From NCBI RefSeq assembly GCF_000003605.2, contig NW_003119933.1, forward strand, positions 31,597 through 54,827: a DNA stretch of 23,231 bases, written 5' to 3'. The position numbers and the translations under genes were made by a program. Positions 1-10,216 of this stretch are shown in pieces; positions within the stretch are counted from its first letter, which is position 1; every line of letters starts with the position of its first letter. The DNA is from Saccoglossus kowalevskii (Eukaryota; Hemichordata; Enteropneusta; Harrimaniidae). The notes under the pieces were generated by a model. It saw only the letters and a program-made list of their open reading frames with translations, had not been told where the DNA came from and made no database searches.

Positions 1-178
1 ATGCACCCATAAAACTCAATAGAAATGCACCCATAAACTCAATAGAATGCACCCATAAACTCAATAGAATGCACCCATAAACTCAATAGAATGCACCCAT
101 AAACTCAATAGAATGCACCCATAAACTCAATAGAATACACCCATAAACTCAATAGAATGCACTCATAAATGCAAAAGA
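1..178. repeat. 22-bp minisatellite (about 8 copies)
   Basis: The unit starting ATGCACCCATAAACTCAATA recurs with starts at 25, 47, 69, 91, 113, 135 and 157, giving an exact 22-bp period. Position 1 begins a 24-bp variant unit. Copies between 47 and 134 are essentially identical. The array may extend left of the window. It lies in the BRSK intron before the exon at 426. The open frame it creates on the minus strand is a by-product of the repeat, not a gene. Confidence 0.95.
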
Positions 179-360
179 ATATACACATAAGAACAAAAAA
201 ATACACATATAAATACGAAAGAATGCACCTATAAAAACAATGCACCCATAAAAACAACACCCATGTACAAACAAAAATACACCAATAAAAGCAAAAGATT
301 CTGTTCATCAAAACAAAATAACCTGCCTATCGAAACAAAAGATTGTGTCCATAAAAAAAA
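179..360. repeat. Decayed continuation of the 22-bp minisatellite
   Basis: After 178 the units lose their exact period but keep pieces such as ATGCACC, CCATAAA, ACACCCAT and runs of AAAACAA. The tract fades into A-rich DNA near 360. This looks like old, mutated copies bordering the homogeneous array. Confidence 0.7.
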
Positions 361-425
361 ATAAGGACAAAAGTAAGAGTGTATTCAATAAAACTAAGTG
401 ATATTTTTCTTTCATCATGTTACAG

Positions 426-549
426 ACTTTCTAAGAAATCCTGGTTTGGAAGTCTTATAGGTGCTGATAAAGAGGAAACAGTTTGTATGGTAATTCGTGA
501 TAAATCACTTAATGTTATTAAAGCCGATGTCGTCCATGCATTTTTATCA
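426..549 (+). CDS. BRSK: BRSK exon, KKSWFG block
   Basis: The acceptor is the AG at 424-425 after a T-rich tract; the exon opens on the third base of a codon and then reads LSKKSWFG. It ends with complete codons for HAFLS at 549, followed by donor GTAAGT at 550-555. The peptide begins the KA1-like domain of SAD kinases. Confidence 0.9.
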
Positions 550-2112
550 GTAAGTACAATATCATGAAATGTTACTGTGGATATACTGTAAAGTAGCGAC
601 CAGGCAAACCTTCATAATCTATTGTGTTTTGTGTCGTATCTTCTTTCAGGTGGTATAAATGTAACTATGACAACATGTGTTTACTGCAACTAAGCTTGAA
701 TGTAGAAACCACAGAGCGATGTATTTTGTAACATTGTTTGCTTGCGATGGTGAAACAATAAGGAATCCACTGTTAATAGAAATGACGATTCTCAAATTTA
801 ATAATGTTTTTTTTTTATCGTTCATGAGGTTTTTTGAAATCCAATATGTACCCCGTAATCCCCTGATGCATTTTTGTTACTTCATCATCATCATTCAGTA
901 CTACTCTGGAAATGTCAGCATCCTAGTTTGATAAATGCAGCGAAAAAAATCACCAATGTTTAAGAGTTATTCTTCATACGTGTAGCGCAATCCATTAAGC
1001 TAACAATGTATGAAATATCACTAAATATACATTACCATAGCAACACAACGGTAAATGGACTTTACTTACCTATGATCTATTGAAGATTGGTGGTCGTCAC
1101 AAATATATGCTTGACTTTTGTGAAATTTTGACTTCACAAATGCAATAAAATCATTGAATCACAAAAATTCCTCATAGTGAATATTAAGTTGTTTACAGTG
1201 TACATACAAAGATACTTACATGATTGCGCATGATTGGCTACCTAACTCTAAAACAGTCAGACCAATCAGAGAGCAGAGGTGTTTATATTATGCTTTGACT
1301 TGGTTGCAAATGTGTTGTATATTTGCACTCAATTTGAGTGCACAAGATTGTACCAACCACTGTGCTTTAATAGATATTCATGTGAAACTGAAAATGTCCC
1401 TGATACTTTGCATAAGTATTAGCATAAATTGATATAATTATATGATTTATATCTAGAATATTATTAGGTGGTGCAACTGATCACAATTTGTTTTTGATAT
1501 CAACAGATTCCTGATCTTACTCACAATGTGCAATCTCCCAATGTCTTCAAAGCAGAATACAAACGACCTGGTGGAAGCATGTTTGCTAAATCGATACGAT
1601 TTCAAATTGAAATTATGCAGCACGAAAGGGATACTAGTAAAGGAGACTGTGTCCATCTCGTAACTTTTACTCTCATATCAGGTGAGCTACTTAGATTTGT
1701 TAATAATGATGTACTGATGTACAACCCAATACACAGTACAATGGAATGTATTTTAAACTTGACAACCCAATGCACAGGACAGTGGAAATAAATTTAAGTA
1801 GGCGTGGATCTGTTTTCTTCTGCAGGTCAATCAAGACGATTTAAGCGCATTGTTGAAGTGATTCAGTCCCAGATGAATACAGCTAGAGGTGCTGAACTTT
1901 CACCTTTAGTAATAGCTGATGCGTTCAGTGACAGTACTAGTTCCGCCGGATCTGATCGTGTATCTCCCTCACCGCCACCCCACTCTGCCAACAGTGCAGG
2001 AGATGGGAATGACGTATTTGCTGATGAGAAGTGTAGTAGTCCGAAAGCAAACCTCCTCAGTGCTGGTGATAGTAACGGTACAAATGAGTTCAGTAGTTGT
2101 ACTGAACTATGA
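426..2112 (+). CDS. BRSK: BRSK/SAD-type serine/threonine kinase, C-terminal three exons (5' part outside window)
   Basis: These are the last coding exons of a brain-specific/SAD kinase, an AMPK-related kinase that acts in neuronal polarity and synapse organisation in animals where it has been studied. Exons are 426-549, 1507-1681 and 1826-2112, with stop TGA at 2110-2112; together they encode about 195 residues. The match rests on the family block KKSWFG, the segment IKADVVHAFLS, the following IPDLTH, then FKAEY, the strand VTFTLISG and the closing SRRFKRIVEVIQ helix. In known BRSK proteins this region is a KA1-like regulatory domain behind the kinase and UBA domains. All introns have GT/AG ends and the reading frame is kept (phase 0, then phase 1). 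The last roughly 75 residues are serine-rich and do not resemble vertebrate BRSK tails I remember. The kinase domain must lie left of position 1. BRSK1 versus BRSK2 cannot be assigned in an invertebrate. Confidence 0.93.
550..1506 (+). other. BRSK intron
   Basis: This intron begins GTAAGT at 550 and ends CAACAG at 1506. It holds no coding exon I can support; short open frames in it resemble nothing. It contains inverted CCAAT-type motifs around 1228-1270 (GATTGG then CCAATC), which may be chance. Confidence 0.8.
1507..1681 (+). CDS. BRSK: BRSK exon, middle of KA1-like domain
   Basis: The acceptor CAACAG ends at 1506, and the exon begins in phase 0 with IPDLTHNV, directly continuing HAFLS of the preceding exon as in other BRSK proteins. 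It includes VFKAEYKRPGG and KSIRFQIEI and ends at 1681 inside the glycine codon of TLISG, before donor GTGAGC. The exit phase is 1. Confidence 0.92.
1826..2112 (+). CDS. BRSK: BRSK terminal coding exon with Ser-rich tail
   Basis: The acceptor TTCTGCAG ends at 1825. The exon completes the split glycine and reads QSRRFKRIVEVIQSQM, the conserved last helix of the BRSK KA1-like domain. A tail of about 75 residues follows, rich in Ser, Asp, Asn and Pro with a short SPSPPP run, ending at TGA 2110-2112. The tail has no domain I recognise and is probably disordered. Confidence 0.92.
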
Positions 2113-3080
2113 TACAATATTTAATTTAGAAATATAAAAATGAAATCATAATTAAGATATTGGAATATGTAAAATGATGAGAATGTGTAAAAAAAAAAAA
2201 AAAACAACGTCATTTTTAAAATTTCAGGCAATTTTAATATTATTATAATAGTAATCTTAAAAATAAGGAATTCGCTAAAGGTACTTTGCATATTCTAATA
2301 TCTAAGTTTTTGACTGCTGGAATATTGTCATTTCATGTGACATATCAGGTACAATGGGTTTTTGCAATTCGTGTAATGGCTAATCTAGAATTAGTTTTTT
2401 TTTTTAGTGACTTTTGGGATAATATAACGATGTCAAGATTTATCAGACTACTTGATGTATTACTACTGTACATCCGTAATTTTCACTGATGGTTTGATCC
2501 GTTCACATTGATAGAATTGTATCAAAGTAAAGAAATTATGTATATGGAGGTGAGGGTGGAAAAGTCATACAATAGAGTACGTAGGTATAGTGCAATTCTC
2601 ATTTTAATTTTCAAACATATATATCGATATATAGATTTACGTTAAATTCTTTAAATCACTATTGTATAGTTTAGAAGGAGCCCCTAAAGCATAAAATGTA
2701 ACTTTCTAAGAAAAAAACAAACCTGAATTTCTATATTAATATGGTAATGTTGTGTGAACTGTGTATGTGTAAATTCTAATGTATATTTATGTTCCTCTAC
2801 TCTATGGGTGAACTTTATCTACATGACTTACACTATGCATTATACACAGTTCATACAAACGCAATACAGCTATAGAATGGAAAACCAGTCTAATTTGGTT
2901 TTGTCAGTTTTTGTATTTAATTACCAGCTTGCCTGTAAGGCCTTCCTTCTTTCTATCCTCTTGTCCACTCAACAACGATAGTTAATACTAATTTCTTGTT
3001 ATTTATTAAAAAAAATGTTAAAAGTATGCTTGTCATTATCAAAATATTCAAAACAAAGTTTGAATAAAAAAATATTTCGA
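2113..3080 (+). other. BRSK: Probable BRSK 3' UTR
   Basis: No coding exon is visible after the BRSK stop. An A16 run lies at about 2189-2205, and the first clean AATAAA is at 3063-3068, so the message could end soon after that. Further AATAAA hexamers occur downstream (for example around 3348, 4080-4096, 5515 and 5901), so the true 3' end is undecided; BRSK messages in other animals have long 3' UTRs. Confidence 0.4.
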
Positions 3081-3300
3081 AACATAAATTTCAATAGTAA
3101 ACTGCCCATGTAATATTCAGTGTTTCTAGTATTTGTAGCAGAGTTAGCAAAAAAATATTCAAAAAGTTTCTGAGAAATATAAGCAAGTTTTGGCACAAAC
3201 AAGTTCATCAGAATGGCAGGTTGCTCTTATGATTGGCTCAGAGTTGGAATTATTTGCTCTGTGTGCATTTTTCTATGTCATAAGCATAAGGATGGTAGCT

Positions 3301-3320
3301 TTAATCTTTTGAATGCCAAC
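3301..3320 (+). repeat. Lone terminal-repeat-like sequence resembling the MITE end at 4467
   Basis: TTAATCTTTTGAATGCCAAC closely resembles the left end of the MITE at 4467 (TTAA, then CCCTGTGAATGCC). I find no matching right end downstream, so this may be a truncated relic or coincidence. Confidence 0.3.
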
Positions 3321-3470
3321 ATAAATTTCTATCACATACCTTTCACAAAATAAAAAACATTTTTCATATGCTTTTGTTAATTACTCATCAAGACCTGTGA
3401 AAATGGTAAAATTTGACTGTTTTGCCCCCAAATAACAAGGAAATTACATAAACAATTGCAAAATGCTGCT

Positions 3471-3497
3471 CCACAGTTTTCATGGGAAAAATTGTGG
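3471..3497. repeat. Imperfect hairpin
   Basis: CCACAGTTTT is followed by a short loop and by AAAATTGTGG, pairing at 9 of 10 positions. There is no known role. Confidence 0.4.
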
Positions 3498-3696
3498 AAA
3501 TAAAAAAAATGAGATAAAGCATTATTTAACACCAAATCTTGATGTCGTCATATATCCAAGCAAAGATATTTTTAAAACACTAACTTTAATAGTATAAAAA
3601 TGTTTTAATTATGTATTGAAGTTTTTAAGCTAATTTTAAATGATTTGTTTACTTCTGATTTACATTGTTCATATTTCTTTTGTTATGTAAATTATT

Positions 3697-3729
3697 TATA
3701 TATATATTGTATATTATATATATATATAT
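3697..3729. repeat. (TA)n microsatellite
   Basis: Interrupted TA dinucleotide tract in intergenic DNA. Confidence 0.85.
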
Positions 3730-4072
3730 GAATAATATTGTTATGCTTTAATGCTTTTATTCTGTTTGTCTATAGTCTATTTTTTTCTCAAAGTCGTATA
3801 TTTTTGTTGAAATCAGAGAAAGAAAAGTTTTTTTTTTTTACTTATAGATTTATGTGGTTGTATAGATGTTACTGCAGCGTAGTAGTAATTTAAACATCAT
3901 GCATTTCATATGTTGGTTGTTCAGGTACCTGTATTGGATCTAGTTAAAAAAAATGACATGAACTTCATACCAGTCAGAACTAGTTTTAAACCAGTCGATT
4001 CTAGTTCTAGTTTTAATAGTAATTTGTGAATGCAACAAGCAGCAGGAGGTTATTAAAAATAAAGATGTGCCA

Positions 4073-4096
4073 AGAAAAAAAAATAAATAAATAAAA
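4073..4096. repeat. A-rich (AAAT)n tract
   Basis: A run of A followed by AAATAAATAAATAAAA. It might be the tail of a retroposed element, but no body is recognisable upstream. Confidence 0.6.
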
Positions 4097-4466
4097 TGCA
4101 TTTGGTAAACAATTATGAGCGAATGTACATGCTAATTTAAACGAATGATGATTGACTGTCTTTTCTACTACACTACCAAGATGTTTTCGTTTCTTGGGAA
4201 AATGGTTTGTAAATTGTTCTTTAATTCAACAAAGATTCATGTATATTTCCTGGACAGTGGTTGGCTGATTTGTTCATCCTGTATCACATTATATATTATG
4301 CAAATTGATAGTTGTGATGTTCCGTTGCAACATACATAGTCATAGTGGTGATAAATTTGTAGTTGTAATGAAGATTGTACTGCGTCTTAACAGGATATAT
4401 TGAATGTTAATGCTGATAGGTTTGGTAAGATGCTTTAAATTAAAATACATTTATTTAGTGTTGTGT

Positions 4467-4682
4467 TTAACCCTGTGAATGCCAAAATCGACTTTTGTCA
4501 CCTTTTTTTTAATCTAAACCTGAATAACTGTGTTTGCAATTCTTCCAAATTGTTGTCCAAGATCAGTAGCCAATGGAAAATTATGTCAATTCGGTCCCAA
4601 ATTACTGAACAAAAATCTGTATAAATTTGTAGATATTGTAGTAAAACTTTGGCGGAGAAAATTCTGATATTCAAAGGGTTAA
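4467..4682. mobile_element. piggyBac-type MITE with TTAA target duplication
   Basis: The element is flanked by TTAA at 4467-4470 and at 4679-4682. Inside these lie imperfect inverted ends: CCCTGTGAATGCCAAAAT on the left, and a right end whose reverse complement is CCCTTTGAATATCAGAAT, giving 14 matches in 18. TTAA duplication with CCCT/AGGG ends is the hallmark of piggyBac superfamily transposons. At about 208 bp with no open frame it is a non-autonomous miniature element, mobilised only by a transposase encoded elsewhere. I infer the superfamily from the ends only. Confidence 0.75.
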
Positions 4683-5933
4683 CCACACTCACACAAACGT
4701 TGTTGATGTATCATATGAGATGCTTACACATTTGCATAATTCAGGAAATGAACATTGTGATTCTATACCGCATTTACGACACCAATTGAAGCGTAATTTT
4801 ACAAACATAATTAACATAATGCAATTAAGTATCCAGTGATTCACATAACAATCAATCTTTCATATTATTATTTGTACTTATTTATATGAATTACTATGTA
4901 AGTTCTTGAAAAAACTTGCAAGTAATTTATTAACTTTACATCTTCTATCACTAGATTATGCCAATGTAGTATGTTTATCAAGGCTAATCTAATTTTTGAC
5001 AGATCCTTGACACAGGGTCATTGGAAATGTATTACCTAGGTTACATGTTTTATTACTTTGCAGTGAATGTGCTCGGTCATTTATAAAAAAACAAAAAAAC
5101 ATGTATACATCTGAGGCCAAACTGATTCTGAATTGATGATAGGACCATGGCAATTAACCACCATATCTATACTAAAATGCATAGTAGTGCCCTCTATAGT
5201 TGTGTCATATTATGCAAATTTTCGTACCCCTAGTAATGTATATATATATATCAGAGTGTTTATATATTTAGGAATTTAACAAATCCGGATGCAGACAAAT
5301 TCTGTGAAGTTATATTTTCAGACTGATTGCCATATTTATTTGTTTAATGTACAGTTATTTGTATTACGTAGTTATTGTGCCTGGAATATTTATGTTAACA
5401 TTCCATTGTAAGTTTTTGTTTGCTGATCCCAAGAAGGCTACATCACACACCTGATGATTGTCGTTGTGAGTTTATACTTACCGAAATCAACATTTAATAG
5501 AAACCCATTCTGAAATAAATGTCACACTGTTTCATGATGTTCGATTAACATCTTCCAGTTTAGGAGTGTTGTGTGTGAGATTGTAGGTTAGTAATACTTT
5601 TGTTGATGACACGGAACTCAAGGTAGTCTACATGACGAGACATGTGGGCATCAGCGTTGTATTACATGTACTTATTAAACATAATTAATAATGTACTTTA
5701 AAATGTTGAGGTAGCCACACCTGCAACCCATGTGGATATACTGAGCACTCCTTGTACATTGCGGCTCTTGTATATGTGTTTAGTAACAAAATACTAATTA
5801 CAAATTGTGACATGTCGAAATATAAATCAGATAACAGAAACCACTTGAGAAACAATTTGTACGGACACATTGACAACTAAATCTGTCTGAAACGATGTTC
5901 AATAAAAATAATTTCATAAATGTATCCCCAACT

Positions 5934-6107
5934 AGGGATTTGAATGCCGAATATACACCCTGGATGAGTTTATTTTATGTGGGTTGTAGATGTACAGTGC
6001 AATATTTGGGTTTATATTGAAGCATAACCCCTCCTCCGTAATCTTTTAAAGGTGTAAATGCCAGTTTTTGGCAGCCTTGTTCATTTTTGACATTCGGCAA
6101 TTACCCT
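5934..6107. mobile_element. Small inverted-repeat element (MITE-like)
   Basis: The left end reads AGGGATTTGAATGCCGAAT and the right end, reverse-complemented, reads AGGGTAATTGCCGAAT. They share AGGG and an exact TGCCGAAT core with a short gap difference. A small perfect stem TGCCA/TGGCA lies inside at 6059-6073. Length is about 174 bp with no coding capacity. No clear target duplication is visible, so the superfamily is open; the GAATGCC motif recalls the neighbouring piggyBac-type ends. Confidence 0.45.
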
Positions 6108-9100
6108 GTTTAAATTTAATGATATATCTTATTTACTGTTAGTTACAACAACGTTGAGAACTCTGTGAACTTCTGATTAGTTTCTGCCTTCACAACAGCA
6201 GTAATTTCTTGTTTTTGTAACTTCTGAATGACAACTGTGAGCATTTGACGAGGGGGCGGGGGTAATTAAGATATTCTCATTGATAATAGATTTTTACCCT
6301 GAAGCAGGATGCGTGAATTTTTTTAGTTCATGCTTAATGCAGATTGTTGTTTGTATTCATATCACAATTTTAACTTATGTTTGTGGTCACTGTCATTGAG
6401 ATGGATGGTGGTGTGTGTGTAGGGGGGAGGGGGTATACCAAGGTGGAAATGGAATGAAATGTGTAGAAAGTTTCTTTATTGTTTACTGACAGTCTTATGA
6501 TATAAACAACATTAAAATGATTTGATTATATGAATATATCCACTCTGGTTCGTGTCACGTTTTATTTAAGACTATTTAAAGAAGGTAACTCAATCACATA
6601 AAAACTGATCTAGCTTGAGTTCTTCAGAAAATATACAGAATAAAAGACAGTAGATTATATTACCCGGACAGCTGTCCTGGTTTCAAGAGTTTTTACTAAT
6701 GCCGTCTTCCCGAAGCCAGATCGTGCCTCTGATATCAAATTGTACCCGTACACGTGTTTTCAATAATTCTGCCGAGCACCGGAAAAACAATTGACTGTTT
6801 TTTGTTGATATGTTTACTACCAAATAGAGAATCTTTGAAGTAACTTTGTCTATCTTTCAAATATTAGGGGAAATGCAAGATGTAAAACAGACCTAGATGC
6901 TATGCTAAAGGTTGAATATTTTAGATGAAGCAGGCCAATTGCGACTGACGCGTTTTTAGGAAAAGTCGAGCGAATGCAACCTATTCCAGACGCTTCATAA
7001 TTCGAGATATTACATTTGTTCAGTAACGAAATCAATTGAGTAATCAAATTTCACAATTAGTATTGTCAATGAGTTTGTGATTAATAAATTAGTTCAACTC
7101 ATTTATGTCAACGGAATTGCGTGCAATCATTGACGTTTGATAAATCATTCAAGTACCAAACATAATCACCATTAACCTGAACTCACTGTATTGTGGTGGC
7201 CCGTAATTTGGAACAAAGACGAAAGGTAACACAAAACGGTCACAAGTCGCCATTTTAAAATTTAATCGAATTTTACAGAAAAAATTGCCATGCCGCCCGA
7301 TGTGATGTCGTACTGTTTAATTAAAATCAGCAAAGCACGCGCCAAAGTAATTTCTGGGGAATATTTATTAAATTATATGCAAACCTAGGACAAGTCTCCA
7401 AGTGAATCTTTCACATAGTAACTTTATTCAAACTCATTATGATCTCGCATTTAATATACATGTTTATTGAAATCATAAAGTAAAATTTTCAAGCCATATT
7501 TGGTTGTGTAGTGCATTTTAAAACGAGATAAAATGGCCACCAGTCGGTCATGTTGTATCTATTCCCTTGTACACAAAAAGTGACAAAAGATAGCACACAT
7601 TTGCAACTACCGTCGTACCGTTTGATTGAAATTTTCAAATTCAAACCGTCGCGGGCACATTCGCGTGTTAGGGTTTCACAATTATTATGACCAACGAAGC
7701 AATTAATTATTTCGTAATAGGAATGATGTGGACTGAGCGGAAAAAACATATATTGAATTGAATAAAAAATAATATGGACTTTCATATCGAATACGAGTGT
7801 GTTATTGTTAACTGAGATCATTCATTTTCTGTCATTTTACCCGTGGAAATTGCCTTTGTCGACCCTCTTCCAATCTCCATTTCTTTTAGATTGATTTCCA
7901 ACAGAGAATATACATATCATACAAACTTTGCTCATCATATCACCCATCTCATAGAATCTATTGACGTGGATAGGAAACACGCGTAAACTACAAAGCAAAT
8001 TATGATGCTTGCTGTACAGGCTAGGTTGTAATTTATTGTAATTCATAATTGGACTACTTATGCTACAATAATCATGAGATCGTGCCTACTTGGTGTGCTT
8101 TATTCTCATGGATTGAGTTCAGATGCAAGATGCACGCCAGTTCATAAATGCAAGGCTCGTTCATGAGTAAGACACACATTTTCCACACCAAAATGTCGTT
8201 ACCCTTATGTTGGTTATAACAGGTAAATGCAGTATTTCTAATAAACTAAAATTCAGATAAATAAGTAAAGAGAAATGATCTATTTATTCCCACCAAACTA
8301 AACATGTGGAGCTCACTCATTTTGAAACGCCTTACATTACTTCTTGGCTGTATGTACGCCTTCAAATATATTCCTCTCCACGTATTTAATTGTAAGCGTA
8401 TGTTTGTTTGTGATGTATTTGTCATTCGAAACGATAAGTGTGGTTGAACTTGATTTAACATATAAGTATCGTAAATGTGTCAGCATCCATCCATTGCTGA
8501 CTGTTGATGTTAACTAATTATTAGAGTTATTCAGACTTTGTCAAGGCCGGTAATTGTCTCTTGAAATGTTGCCAGGACAACACAATTTCTAACATGGGAA
8601 AGATAACGCGGAAATGATGGACATTGCAGCAGTGGAACGCTATTGAAATTATTGAAAAACGTACATGGCGCGTGAAATCAAAATCTCGCGTATGATTGGA
8701 TAAACAGGAATATTTAAAATAAAAAATTGTAATCATAACTGAACCAGAGGACACTCATATTATTAATACGTGATCATGGAATGCATTATTTATTTCAAAA
8801 TTGATAAGTAAATTAAACTCCAAACCTTGTCTTAACAATAACTATATATGATGTAAACATATTATTTAGTGGAGACCAGTTACATGATTTCGTAAAGGGA
8901 AATTACAAGCATTAGATCACAGCACATTATATAAAACAAACAGACACATAGTATTGTTACAATATAGACCTAAAGTTTATACAGTATCTATGCAGTATTT
9001 TGATAGGATTATACACAGTGTACTGTGTAATAATGTGGATATCTAAGTATTGTTCACTCCTTGTCATACAATTGATAGCTTTTATTGGAACTAACAATTT

Positions 9101-9505
9101 CAAAAAGGTGGAAGCGAACTCTGAACAATAATTTACTATTCTTGATGTCTAGGATATTTTGTTTCTAGGTAATTGAAACCATGTATCACATGCTGATATG
9201 CCCGAGTGAGCTCCGAACGTGTTTGACATACGTACTCATTGTTTTGTTAATCGAATCTCAATCACAATATGTAAACCTGAGACAATTCGCTCTCAATAAA
9301 AATTTCAATAACAATGTGGCGATATGATATACACCGCACGGGAGTAATCAACCGGGCTTGCATATAATCAACCGTTGGGAGATATCTTCTGGATGCAATT
9401 TTGGAGGTTTGTATATTTGTATTACAATAGTAAATGCTTTCACACTAAATATAATAGTGCGTATGAAAACGCGGAAAATTTACTTTCAGATCTGCATAAT
9501 TTAAC

Positions 9506-9513
9506 TATATAAA
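9506..9513 (+). promoter_or_regulatory. Candidate TATA box for the first EGF gene
   Basis: TATATAAA lies about 0.2 kb before a good splice donor (GTAAGT at 9725) that could end a non-coding first exon. In AT-rich DNA such a motif can be chance. Confidence 0.25.
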
Positions 9514-9724
9514 CTTCGTTAAAAACAACATACGGAGATTTTATGCTAAGCTTGTTTCGCTTACGGTATAAGAACAGATATATTCGCAACAACGATATAC
9601 TATTTTGCATGTGAGGCCATGCAGAATGTTATAAAAACTCACTCATAAGTGTTACATGCCAGAGTCTGAGGATTGCTGTTTTTCTCGTACACGGTTTCAA
9701 GTCAGTTCCCACAATCACTGTGTA

Positions 9725-10121
9725 GTAAGTATACAAATCTTTTATTGTACAATGTCCGGGGTATTTCCTTTCTTGCCTGAGATTACTCATGAAATGAACG
9801 TATTACGCGCATAAATTCAGGACTGATTCTCTCAAACCATGCAGGAAGAGACATCTTATCCAGTCGAAACCTAGAAGGCACATTAAAGCGGTGTCTAACC
9901 TGACAAGTGACTGGCTGAGTACATGGCCAGAGAGAAAGATAGCCAGCCAAGATGCAGGTGTTCCAAAACACCCTCTTTTCTACATGTTTCAGTATGATAT
10001 AGATCATAAATTGTTACTTTCTTTCCCGGATCCAAGCTTAATGGTACTTAGAACATGTAAACGTACCACATATGTTACTATCACATCCGCTGAGACTAAT
10101 ATTTTCGTATATTTTTTACAG
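9725..10121 (+). other. Candidate 5' UTR intron of the first EGF gene
   Basis: GTAAGTAT at 9725 and the strong acceptor TATTTTTTACAG ending at 10121 could define a 397-bp intron upstream of the ATG at 10157. The acceptor, only 35 bases before the start codon, suggests that the signal-peptide exon is preceded by a non-coding exon. This is inference from splice motifs alone. Confidence 0.35.
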
Positions 10122-10156
10122 CGTTTACCTACTCGTCAGAAAACTATACAGACAAC

Positions 10157-10216
10157 ATGATCATTTTGTTGCTTAGTGTCATCCTGCAGTTGTCTGTTAC
10201 GCAAGGTGCACCAGAG
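10157..10216 (+). CDS. Paralogue A exon 1: signal peptide
   Basis: ATG at 10157 opens a hydrophobic stretch, MIILLLSVILQLSV, followed by TQGAPE, a typical secretory signal with likely cleavage near residue 17. The donor GTACAG at 10217 is somewhat weak, but the frame continues into exon 2 in phase 0. Confidence 0.75.

Larger units (their letters stand above)
3081..9505. other. Long intergenic stretch without a supportable gene
   Basis: About 6.4 kb of AT-rich DNA follows. All open frames are short and none matches a family I know; the longest is a minus-strand frame at 7489-7821. The supportable contents are the mobile and simple repeats listed separately. G-rich patches occur near 6248-6262 and 6420-6433 without four adjacent G runs. 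Part of the left side may still be BRSK 3' UTR. Confidence 0.6.

Noticed and set aside
105-311. Minus-strand open frame with a repeating Phe/Cys/Tyr pattern
   Set aside because: It is a translation of the 22-bp minisatellite and its decayed copies, not a protein gene.
1863-2117. Minus-strand 84-codon open frame
   Set aside because: It is the shadow of the BRSK terminal exon.
6242-6433. G-rich tracts as possible G-quadruplexes
   Set aside because: Each patch has only two long G runs close together, not the four needed.
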